This document shows positions 23,273 to 34,854 of a stretch of 64,000 nucleotides of DNA, in pieces. The stretch spans positions 43,681,609 through 43,745,608 of the forward strand of contig NC_044574.1 in assembly GCF_901933205.1 (NCBI RefSeq), written 5' to 3'. This DNA comes from Camarhynchus parvulus. Lineage: Eukaryota; Chordata; Aves; Passeriformes; Thraupidae. The position numbers and the translations under genes are program-made. The stretch's first letter is position 1; each line of letters begins with the position of its first letter. Below the pieces are notes generated by a model, which was given only the letters and a program-made list of their open reading frames with translations, searched no databases and was not told where the DNA came from.

Positions 23273-26200
23273 ATAATCTCTATGAAATGCTGACTCATTG
23301 AAGCATAATATACCAAATACCTCCCTTTAAAACCCATTTCTTGAATTAAAACTGTTCCATGACATAAGAGAACGATCTATTGCTCTTGGAGTTGCCAGTC
23401 TTAGATATCTCACTGTGCCTCAGTCAGTAAAATCCGGCAGGTGTTTGGGTTTTTTTTCTGAGTTCATGCCATCCGCTTGTTCACCTCAATTTTTTGCCAT
23501 AAGCAGAAGCCATAAGAATACTGAACTACTCAGAACTGTTTGTAGATTGAATATGCACCTATTTACCAATGACCTTTGTTACATTTGCCAGGTATCTAGC
23601 AATGTGACAGGAGAAAAACCTACTAATACACTGCAGACTGACTGCATGGGAAAAAAGCAGCGAAGAAAAAGCCACAAGTGACATCTATCATCTAGGTATG
23701 ATTTCTCTCTGTGTAAAGCTAACAGAATCATAAGTTACTATTGACACTGAGCCAGCTGAAAATGTGAACTGCAGCAAGAGACATAATGCAGATAAATGTC
23801 CCTTTTTTGTGCTTTAAAGAGTTCCATAGGCTCTTTCTTCTAAATCTTTTCATTAATTACACTGTCTAGTGGAATCCAGCATTTATTGCAGAGGCGAAAT
23901 TTTTCTTGATGCACATTGAGCCTGCTTTCCCCTTCCCCAGCCCCATCAGCTTAAAGAGAAAGCGGCTATTCTGTGATAGAATTCGCAACCTCCATCCAGA
24001 AATGTGCTCTGGGCAGACAACAAAATTACTATGGGCTACAAGTTGTACCTATACTTACACACATGGGAATTATTTCAATCTACTCAGCACTCAAATATGC
24101 AATCTTATGTAGCAATACATTGATTACAGTTACTGTTACTACCTCCTTCTAGAGCTAGATTTGCTGCTATTTTAAGGTCTAGTTGTATGATTGCATCTTC
24201 TGACACAATAAAATCATCACCAGCCAGTTCTTTCAGGCATGCACATTACAGGAAGGCACAGTAAGTACAACTAGGAACCATCTGTATAATTATTGAGGAT
24301 TTCTGGCATGGAAGTTTAGATACAGTTTCTAAGACAGCCACAATACCATTGGGAAGAAATATTCCTCCACCATCAATTTTGTTTTTAAATGAAGACAATT
24401 GCAATACCATGGACACATGAACATTCATATGCAGAGCCTTGCTCAGTTGTAGAAAAAAGTGCTGACAACTTTTTGATGACAACTTTGCAAGCAGAGGTGG
24501 CTAATTGTGACTTTAGCTGGGTATACTACAACACTCAGTTATAAACAGACTGCTGAGGTGAATACCACTATTGCAGTGGCACAGGGCTGACTTTGTGCTC
24601 ACTGGAGCAGAAGTTCTTCAGGGAAGGGAACAGTGAATTCTGGGGAACCAATTTGTTAAACACTGCTGAAGGAACACAGCAGAGATGTGGGTGTTCAATG
24701 CTCTGATTTAACAGTCATTTGAAATGAGTATGAATAGACAGCATTACAAATCAGCAGGCTGTGCCTCAACTGAGGAATTAATCAGTGTGTCGTGATTTCT
24801 GGAAAGCAGCACTTAACCTTAGTGGACAGAGAACTGCCCCAAAACAAAAGAACACAAGAGGAAGGGAGAACCTCTGTAGACTAGTTATGTCTGTCTTGTC
24901 GGTCACAGAGAAAAATTAATGTTATTTTTATTCCTTTAGAACTATTTCAAGCAATTATATCTCATTTACTTTGGTGCCAGACAGTGCTTGCTCGAGTCAG
25001 GTCTCCTCTTCTGCCAACAGCAGTTCTCTTTAACCTGCAAGTTTCAAGGTCACGCAGTATTAAACTTGCAAAGACATTGGCACAAAGAAGGTAATAGATG
25101 TTGTCAACAATACTGACATATCTTCCTGAAATAATCCATTTTTTAATTTTCATATTCATTAGAAAATTCAAATGATTTTTAAATGTGTCATGACGCAAAA
25201 CAGAGCCTATAAACCTACATGTTTCTCAGTTAGGGAGAAGTTATTCTTATCTAAGAGCTACTTAGAAATCTGATAACAACTAAAATAAGTACTGGAATTT
25301 GACAGAAAAAGGAATCCAAGACATACAAATGAAAAAAACTTCTACCTTAAATAGACAGAAGAGATGCTTGAACTGTACAGTATTCTGGGATCTGCACAGT
25401 ATGCACACACCCCTCTGTCCTAGAGGGTCCAGTGCACAAAGTTCAGTACCGGTGTATCAGAACACCAGCCACTTCAACACAGTCTTTCTCAATTAGTCAT
25501 GGCTTATCACAGATGTACATAAATTTTTAATGTAAATCTTTTAATATACATTCAATACTTCCTTCTTCTGTACTTTCCATGCCCCTTGTGGTAGAAGTAA
25601 ATCTAAATAAACCCATCTTCCTTTTTGTGGCATTGTGAGGTCAGAGACTATATGAACTCAAATCAATTATTAACAATTATTCTTGAAGTGAAACAAATCT
25701 ATTTCAATAATTATAGCTCACAGAATTCAGTAAATTTTTCCTGACCCTTTTCAGTGCAGTTGATAAAGTTCTGCTTCTGTTTTCATTTCAAAATAAATTG
25801 TTTTGATTATATACATTTGGATTTTTTTCCTTTATCAAGTGAATTGCAGCTACCTAGAAGTCATTGCATCTTGAACCTGTAAAATCACAAACCAATGGAT
25901 CCCTACCTCAGTATCCAATTGCTCTTCAGAACTATTAAAAATTATTTGTTTTGATTTAGATGTTCAATATGTTAAATTAGCACTTTGTCCCACAGGAATA
26001 GAGGCCACTGGACAGAGGGAAACTTTTTTGCTTATGCAACTTGTCGGATACCTAAAGCATTTCAAAAGATCTCCTTGCCCAGGAGGTCTGGGATAAAAAG
26101 TTACTTCTTATAAATATGTACATTTAACCTTAAAGTATCATGGATGAGAAGCGTATGCAACAGTAAAAGCAGGGGAAAGAGTTTCCCACTTTTAATCTGG

Positions 26201-29200
26201 ATAAAACAAAATCCCACATGGTTTCCAGAAAGTGAAGTTACCCAATTTTTACTTACATTGCTCTCTCAGGGACTTCTGTATCCCAGAACTCACTACTGGG
26301 CTGTAGTCTGGGGAAAGAACTCCTCCAGAAAATCCCAAAGGATGCAGTGAAAAAGGCAGCAAAATTGTAACCAAATGGAAAACACTGAACACTGCAAGAA
26401 CCATCACAAATACATACAGCTGGGTTTGTGTTTTTAATAAATTAGGGCTGGCCACTTTGTCTGCTTTGCTCAGTTCCTTTTTCATCCTCTCTCACTGCAG
26501 CCTTGGCTCTTTTCCTATCTATTCCCCAAACTAAGCCTGAATACCAGTGATATTTGATAGCTGAATTGCAGTTCCCGAGGGTAGTCTGGATAGAAATTCA
26601 GATCCAAAGTCCAACCCAAAATAATAAAAATTTTTCAGAAGTCTCACAGAAATAACTCTGGTTATTTCAATGTCTTTCCTTTCTAATGCCACTCTTGTAA
26701 ATTTTTTTTTTGTAGATTCATTTATGTTTACCACTACTCCACTACTACAATCATCTTTTGTTGAAGTCCCACACAACCTAGGTTCCTCAGAGAAAAGCAT
26801 CAGTTAGTATTTTCCATACAACATGTGGGTAGTAAGTAAAATGAACATTACTCTGAGGTCTTAGAAACAGAAAGGTTTTAAAGGGAAGGATACTCATGAA
26901 CATTATACACAGGAGAAAAGCTGGCCAAGATTTCTCACTACTAATTATAAAGTTACAACCTGGAGTTGTATTCTAAAACCTAGACTCTTCACATTCCTTA
27001 AGAATCAGACTACAAACACAGTTCTTCCAAATCTGATACACAAAGGATAGTAAAAAGGGCTGAGAAAGGGAAACAGAATCATTTCTAAGAAAGACGCACC
27101 CCAGGCAGGAAAAAATGTAAGGAGGAGTTTTCCTGCAGTAGCTGTGGGCATTTTTGTTTTGTGCACATTTTCTTTCTTTCATCTGTTCTAGGAGGACGAT
27201 GCACCATACAAGCAATGCCAATGTTTTGTTTGCCCAATATTAGGTCAAACAAATGTGCCTGCACGGAATTTTTATTGAAAATCTAATGTAACTAGAATGT
27301 TTGCATGGCAGCACAAAGATACAAGGCTGAATATAGAGACACACTGCAGTTTATTCTGCCTTATTAACCAACCACAACAAGTAGATTAAGGAAGGATCGT
27401 AATATAAAAATATGTTACTATCTTTTAATAAAGTAACTGTCCAAAGCTACATTTCAAAATTATAAAAACAAATAGTTTAGCAAGACACTCAGAAAATTAC
27501 CTTAGTTTATCCTGATATACCAGCTTACTTTTTAACTATTAAAAAAAAACCAGAAAAAATATAAGACAACAATTGGATCAAATAAGTTGATTACTCAGTA
27601 GTTGGTAAAGGACTGAAGAATCATTTTTGTAATTTGCCATTTTGAGCCTGGGCTAGACAATTCAAATATTTGGGTTCAGATATTACTTGTCCCTCAAATA
27701 AATCCTTTAGGAATTTCCCCCTTTTTTAAATTTTCAGCTCCCATTTCTCAACCTTTTTTGTCTTTCTCATTACTATTTTTTATATAGCAAAGTATCAAAG
27801 CCATAATAACAGAACAAATTTTGGCAGACTCATTCTCTATCATTTCATTTTAGGTCATCATTTGATGGCTGTTTGCTATAAATACCCTCAATTCATGCAC
27901 ACAGCATCTCCCCTGATTTCAACTCATTCAAATTACTGAACTTTAAAATCAGAGCTGTGATCTGGGACAGTCTAGCTGCAGAAGAAAAATCATCACTTCT
28001 TGAATAAAGACATTGCATAACATAAAGAGCTAGATTGCTCTTGATATCTGTTGGAAACAGAACCCTGTACAAAGTCCATGACTGAGCTCTGCACTGAACC
28101 AACGACTAGAAACAGAGAAGTTCCAGCCTAAAAATGATATTCATTGATGCTTTATCAGGAGTATTATAAATAGAAGGCACTGTAAACATGATGGCAAGAC
28201 ATGAAATCCTTGCTAAATTTCCCTTTAGAAAAAATGTTGAGCTTCAGTAAGATTTATGAACAAGCATAGACACAGAAAAACCTAAATGAAACTTCCAAAT
28301 TGAACTATGCACTGATTTTCATTTTGACGAGGACTGAAAATATCAACCTTGCCTCTCACTAAGATGTCAGTCACTATTTTGTCAACATAGATGCTCTGCA
28401 GAACCCAGAGTACAGTCGATGGTATTATACCAAAAATTATATGATTTTTTTTCATGGGCTCCTGGTTTAAGCGGAGAGAACTGCAAAATGTGGCAAGAAT
28501 AAGATTCATATTTGTGAATATTCCTATAAAAGTTTTGATAGCATTCAAAAAACATTTTTTAAAATCTTGTGCTTTATGTCTGATACAAATCATGTTATTA
28601 GGTTAGCAATTTTGTATGGGAATCTTGAATGGTCCCTGTGCATGTCAGGATTACTTCTTTCATGTGGTACATTCGGTGCCTTTGAGGAATGCCTCATACA
28701 CTTAAAAATATAGTTCTAGAAACAATGTTTTGTCTGCTGCTCTGCCCCTTGTCATGTTGCATTAGAAGTAGAGGAGGAGAGCTGATTCAGATAGGGATAG
28801 CTTCCTAGCGCATTTACTTTTGATTAAAGACAATATTATTCTGCTTTATGCAGTAGGCAAAAAATTCTGCTCTATTAAGAGCCTATAGCACCCTAATGAA
28901 ATCTGGCAGAACACAGGAGGAAAACTGGGTCCCTACTGAGTTCTCTGAAGGAGCCTGAGTCAAAGAGAGGAAAAACACAGGCAAGATGTTAAGCAGGAGA
29001 GCTCAGACACAAACCTGACCACAAAGAAAAATAAAAACTTTATTCAAAGGGGTAGAAGTTTTCTGTTTTAAATAATACTAGGACACTTTCAGTAGAGTCT
29101 TATTAAACATATTTTCTTCTGCACCATTTGTGAGTCAGATTCCCTTGTCTATTACTTTAAACATAGTGTCACCAGTTAGTTTTGCCTAAGTAGCCCCCAC

Positions 29201-30769
29201 TGGCTTGTTTAAACTGGAGCATTCCTTTTTAAAGACTCATTTCTTTTTTAGTTACTTTGCATGCAGTGCGAAACAGTGCATGCTCTGCTAAAACAGAGCT
29301 GCACAGGAGGAGGCCAACTGCATAATAATTCTTGAAGAGACTGACAATAGCTTGAATTAAATTATGTTTTCATTTTTCTTATGTGTTTCAACCTGATTTG
29401 TCTTAATAGCATGTTTGCAACACGTTAATTATAAGGACTTGACACTGTACAGTTGGTATTTAGTAGAAGAATGATTTGACTAGGAAAGTGAAATCAAAAC
29501 TTATATGCACACAAATGTTTGGCAAAAAATTAAAATTTGCAATTAAGCAATCTTTCCTGCATTACCTACAAACTCAGCATTTCTAAAAATGACCATCATA
29601 AACCACCATGTCTCAGATATCCTTTCATTTGTCAGTGGTCCTACAAAGTCACTAGAGAGAACCTACACTGCACAAAAATCTACCCATTACATAAAAGCCA
29701 AATGAATAGTAAACACAAAAAATCCACAGAGAAACCTCCGAGCTGAGCTAAGACCTGTTACTGTGTTGTGTGTGAGTCCTGCCTTTGGCCTGTCACTGGG
29801 AGAGAGACCCCACAACCAAAGCAGCACCAGCATTTCTCTGAAGTCAGTGAGGCTGTACCTGTTACAGCAGCTCTGAATTTGGCTCACTTAGGTACAGAAT
29901 GCAAGGAGGGAAGAGGAGCACATCTCAAGTGCTGAACATAACATATTCATGCATTCCTCAAGTAATCAGAAGTTAGACTAAAATATTATTTTAAAAAAGA
30001 AGTGAGAAAGAATTTGCTGACATCAATTTGTCTTTGAAATATCTTTCAGCAATATAAAAGGCTTCCCATGATACTTCTATGAATTGTCTCTCCCACCCAG
30101 ATCCCAGGTGTCAACTAGCCTCACTTTCAAATATATTCCAAATGAGACACTTTGCACATCCTCCCTGAATGTGTTCTTTTCGGGGGTGGGTGTGCTGGAC
30201 AGTTTGGCAGAAAGCATTTGCTGTAATTAGACAAACACTTGAGGAGGAACAGTTGAACAGATTTTCACTGAACTGCTGTACCTAGTTAGATTTGTGCTTC
30301 TGCTAATAACAACCTCTACCGGTTTCAACCCTAAAGATCTGAGATGCAAAAGACAGCATGAATAATTCAGTGAGCATGAGGTCCTGAACCTACTCTTCCT
30401 TTCATAAAGAGAGAAGTAATGCACCTCAGGTATAAAGTTTTACTCTAACAGGGCTTAATCTTTCTTTCTCTTTCAGTGCTTTGTTACTAAGTGCTGTGTA
30501 GGTGTGAAAAGCCGTATTACCATGTAATTTTGTTGGGATCAGACTTCCAACTACCTGCTTTGCTTCGTGTTCATTTACACAGAATGATCAAAATCTGTTT
30601 TATTTCCTAACAATAGCAAATTTTGCTATAATTATTTTAAAATGGCAAATTCAAGGAATAGCGTCCTGATTAATTCACACACGGCACCTATCTACACACA
30701 AATAAAATACCATATTATTTATTACCTTTCTCATAATGAACTTTGTAATAAACAACTGAAAAACTAATT
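23273..30769. other. Long unique non-coding stretch
   Basis: Over 7 kb without a recognisable interspersed repeat. Frames top out at 103 codons (28282-28593 minus). Small items: a T10-11 run at 26702-26711, an imperfect 10-bp inverted repeat GCATGCAGTG/CAGTGCATGC at 29259-29283, and homeodomain-type TAAT cores nearby (29324-29430). The absence of repeats over this length is consistent with a gene desert or a long intron. Confidence 0.7.
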
Positions 30770-31310
30770 TGTTTTTTGACAATGGCAAACCTTTGAATAG
30801 AGAAAATCACAGAGTCGAACACAGAGTGCAGTCCTGTGTGGTAAGTGGTCTCCATAGCAACCAATAGATTTTATGCTAAGTCTGGCCTTTAAAAACATTT
30901 CACGTTTACCACCGAGAAAAAGATGGCCTTGATTTAAAAATGATACAACAAGTATCTTGAATGTGCATGCTTTCTCTTCTCTCTTGCAAATAAAATTAGC
31001 AGGCGTCCCTTTAACACTAAATCCTCCGAGAGCTGCGTGTCATCATTGACGTATGTGTGGGCCTCCTTTAGGCTTGGAAATTTTTTTTCCTTGCATATCA
31101 TTGCAAGACTTGAAGCCCTTTCCCCCCCCATTTACCCCTCCTTGTTTTTCTCTATCCAGAACAAAAATAGAACTTCAAGTTCTTATCTCAGCCAGTGATC
31201 ATGGTGACAGTGAAAATATTATTGCATGCTTATCTATAGCAGTTTCAATCATACAAGCTTATAATAACTTGCAATAATGGAAGAAGTAGTAACTATAGCT
31301 GCAACGCCTG
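30770..31310. promoter_or_regulatory. Candidate conserved regulatory block with X-box and CRE-like sites
   Basis: GTCTCCATAGCAAC at 30848-30861 is close to the RFX X-box consensus (GTNRCCNNRGYAAC), differing at one position. Further along, CATTGACGTATG (about 31046-31057) holds a CRE-like TGACGTA, and several CpGs survive (CACGTTTACC, CCGAGAGCTGCG, GGCGTCC). Open frames are short and unrecognisable. Motif density and CpG retention make it the strongest enhancer-like candidate here, still unproven without alignment. Confidence 0.3.
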
Positions 31311-31589
31311 CTACAGCCTAATTTATTTTCACTCCACATTCAAGTGACTGAAGCCCCTAAAAGGAAATGTATTTTTAATAAAGAAAGATTCCAACTTAAG
31401 AACATGTGTATGTAATTATTGACAATGATATGCCATAAAGAGTTGTATGATTATAATCATTAGCACTTAATGAGAATTTTGTTTGCAACACTGGAATTTG
31501 AGTAACAGGACATGAGGGTAAACGTAGAGAATTATAACTGAATTTATCATTATGTTTTCAACTCTTATAACCTGACAATATAGGGTGCA

Positions 31590-31830
31590 CAGCTTTAACA
31601 TTAAATCCAAAGCAGAGCTTGCATGCTCAGGTTATTCCTCTTGGCATGGGTGTGGGATGCCTGCTTTTCGTTGATTAGGAATGCAGCCTTGAGAGCTTTG
31701 GATGAGTAGGAAGGGAAGATACAGAGATCATTTGTTGCTATTCCTGTAAAGGTAATTTCAAGATGCATTCAGTCATCATGGTGACAGTAATAGCACTTCA
31801 TGCATAGCCTTTCACATCATCGAATGTTTG
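31590..31830. promoter_or_regulatory. Candidate regulatory block sharing a motif with the one upstream
   Basis: TCATGGTGACAGTAATAGCA near 31778 echoes TCATGGTGACAGTGAAAATA near 31199 in the upstream block; both are followed after a short gap by a GCAT-type sequence. The shared 13-base core TCATGGTGACAGT about 580 bases apart may be coincidence or a repeated binding module. No coding signal is seen. Confidence 0.2.
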
Positions 31831-34806
31831 GTCTCTGTATTCCATTCCACCACAAATGCCATAAAAGCATCACTCTCCTACCACACTGATTGCTTTCTCC
31901 ACTATTTCCTTTGTGCAAAGTACACTTTCTTTTCACTCTGACTTTAGAAAGGTCCTGTGTTGAGCCTCAGGGAAGAAGGAATCAAGTTCTGTTGGCCATG
32001 AAATAAGACAATATAACAAAAATTATTACCCTTTTTGTTTCTTTCTACTATGTCCTAATAGACTTCGGTTTCTCCGAAGATGATCATCAATGCAGCAACA
32101 AAAATTAGAGCCTCCACAGTGAAGGAGACAGGCAACAAAACAGAAGCTAAAAATTTCTGTATGAAGAAGCATGATCCCCAGTGCATCTCTAGAGAAGACA
32201 GAGTTTTGCCCCCTGTATAAAAGAAATATGCTACAAATCTAGCAAAGATACAGACAGCACAGCCACAACAAGGCCAGAAAATTCTCTGGTACCATGGTAG
32301 GGAAAGGCAAGGTAAACATGGCATGTCATTCCTTTTATTTCTTGCATCAGGATACACTGAGCAGACTGAGGGGAATAATTAATCCCAATAACAATGTGTG
32401 ACGGTGTGCCAATGAAATCTTGCTTAGGGTAAACGCTGAGCATCAGTGTATCCTCACCACCACCCCCACCCCCTCTCCTCCCATGCTCTTTTCTTCCACA
32501 CAGATGGAGAAACACCATGCCAGAGTTATGATTAGCATAGGGTTAGAGTTATCAGAAACAACTGAGCAGTTCCTGACAGACCACTTCTCGTATTTAAAAG
32601 AGAATTCAGAAAGACACGCACTGCAACTTCATTGCAAAAGGATGGAAGATGGAAGCAGAATGCTCCAAGGGAGGGTCCTGCCTGCTTGTCAAATGCTTCC
32701 CTTGGCTCCTGGGGTGCAGACAGAACTCCACAGAACCAGTAAGAACCACAGTGAGAACATAAGATCTGCATTCCAGACCAAGCAGCACCACAATTTCCCT
32801 GGGAGTTGTGCTCTTACAGCTTGCCTTCATACCCTGCTTTGGAGAGAAAAGGTGGTATTAATACTATGGGATGCAGCAGCATTTCCAACAAGCTTACAGG
32901 GATACCACTGCAAAAAGACATCTTATGCACAACACAGGATAAAGATGATGGTACTGTATTAGCATGCCTCCTACCCAGAATCTCTTTCCTTCACATAGTC
33001 CTAGAAGCTAATTCATTTCAGTTTTAGCTTTTTTTTTGTCTCTAAAGCACTTCCTCTCTTATCATATGTACTTTCAGCAACTGTGCTTCGGTTGTACAGA
33101 CCTTTCATTTTCCCTGGTTCTCTAAGACAAAAAAGTTTCACATGGCCAATTCTAAAATGGAAGAGAATTCATGTGTTCTGAATTAAATATCTGCTCTTGT
33201 TTTGTATTATTTGGAGAGACATACATACCTAGACAACTGATCCCCTAACGCAGGAGTTTTTAATATTGACTCATAGCTATTCTAGTGAATAAGCCTGAAG
33301 GTCTGTGTTTGGGGAAAGTGAAACAGGTAAAACACCTGAAACTCTCATGAGGCAGATTCAACAGCCTTTTTCTTCTTGTTTCTAACTGCAGATGCAGCAA
33401 TGAGATCTTTTCTCAAGTACTGATTTTATTTGAAAGTGGCGACTTGTCATTAAATACCTGTCAGATATTCCAGCTTCCACACTTAATTACAATATAATAT
33501 TCACTGCCTTGAGACCAAGAAAATGTCAACATAAATTTGAATTGGGTTGTGAGAGGGAGCAAAGCAGTAGGCCCAGGCACTAGCCATCAAGCCTACACAC
33601 TATGTAGGCAGACCAAACGTCCACCAGCTGCTGTCCAAGATAAAAATAGTCACTCAGAACTATTTTTATATACATTATAAAAACTTGTAGATGGGCCCAA
33701 CTTAGAAGTTCTATTCTATTATGTCACTGCCCCTTCCACACAGAGAATATATGGTTGTTCTAGTAAAAACAGTTGATTGTTTTACATAATGAAATATCCT
33801 AGACCCTATTAATTTCCACATATAAACTGTTTTAATGTAGATGTGTCAGGAATCTGAAAATAATGCCTAGTGACAGCCATAGGATTAAGCTCTTCTCACT
33901 CAGTTAGAATTGCTAACTTTGACTGTAAATTGCTTTTAAAGAGCAAAGCATATATTGTAAGTCCTCCCAATGCCTCCTACTAACTGACATCAACAAGGCA
34001 TCTGGGACAAGTGTATGCTAGTAATTCATCTTAATAATCTGTCAGCAAAGCTGTCCTAATAGGATGTGTCTTTCATTTTGATTAAAATGACCCTCTGAAA
34101 TGTGGTTCTCATAGAAAGTTGACAAGCAGAGGCAAATTTTGAACAGTCTGGCACTTCTAATTTTATCTCTGGAAAATGAAAGTGCTGTTAAATACTCTTA
34201 CATAACTACTCCCTCTGTTTGGCTGTCTTTTCTTAGCTTCCACATGAAGAACCTGTCTATACTCCTTTGATGATCAATAATAAATAGTCCTCTTTGGTCC
34301 ATGTGACATTCTTTTATTTTTTATTTTCTGCCTCCATGGCATGATTTCCACTATTGCTTGGAAATGTCAGCAATTTAAAACTGTAGTTAAATGAATTACA
34401 TGTTTTCTTAAACATACAGCCATGCAATGAAAACACTTCTCATGCCATCTGGAAGGTTATAATCTTGGGATTTTTTTAATGTATGAGCTGATGGGGTACA
34501 CCATGTTATCCCAATACTCGTACACACATTAAACTCCTCAGTATTAGATTTTTATTGTGCTGCCATGACATGGTATTTCTTTAAGAATCTTGTTTGTCCT
34601 ATGTCCTAGGGCTAATCATCTTGAATTGCTAACAAAAACAGATCTAACATTTACTATAAGGATGGATAACCACAGATTTGATATTCAAGTTGTCAACACA
34701 GACTTCCATGAGCCTTCTCATTAGACCACAATACATTTCACTTTATGATTCCTGCCATGCATAAAATGCAATTTCAGTGTTATTATTCTAGGTCAAGTTG
34801 AAGGTA
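31831..34806. other. Unique non-coding DNA with overlapping frames at 32-33 kb
   Basis: A 180-codon plus frame (32420-32962) overlaps minus frames of 95, 79 and 74 codons; none shows a domain. A C-rich segment at 32455-32482 (CACCCCCACCCCCTCTCC) interrupts it. The 33880-34200 section is complex, repeat-free text with TAAT-type cores, possibly constrained. No exon could be supported. Confidence 0.68.
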
Positions 34807-34854
34807 CTTCTAAAGGTACTATGAATTAGAAAACATTGATAGTACCTTTAGAAG
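34807..34854. repeat. 16-bp perfect inverted repeat (hairpin)
   Basis: CTTCTAAAGGTACTAT at 34807-34822 is followed, after a 16-nt spacer, by its exact reverse complement ATAGTACCTTTAGAAG at 34839-34854. The arms also contain the short direct echo GGTACT (34803-34808 and 34815-34820). No flanking target-site duplication or known element is evident. The structure could extrude as a cruciform or fold as RNA if transcribed. Confidence 0.9.

Noticed and set aside
30455..30520. Polypyrimidine-CAG followed by a possible GT donor, considered as a small exon
   Set aside because: The intervening text gives no conserved peptide in any frame; such splice-like pairs are frequent by chance.
32455..32482. 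C-rich run considered as a minus-strand G-quadruplex
   Set aside because: Only three G-runs of at least three on the minus strand; a fourth is lacking.
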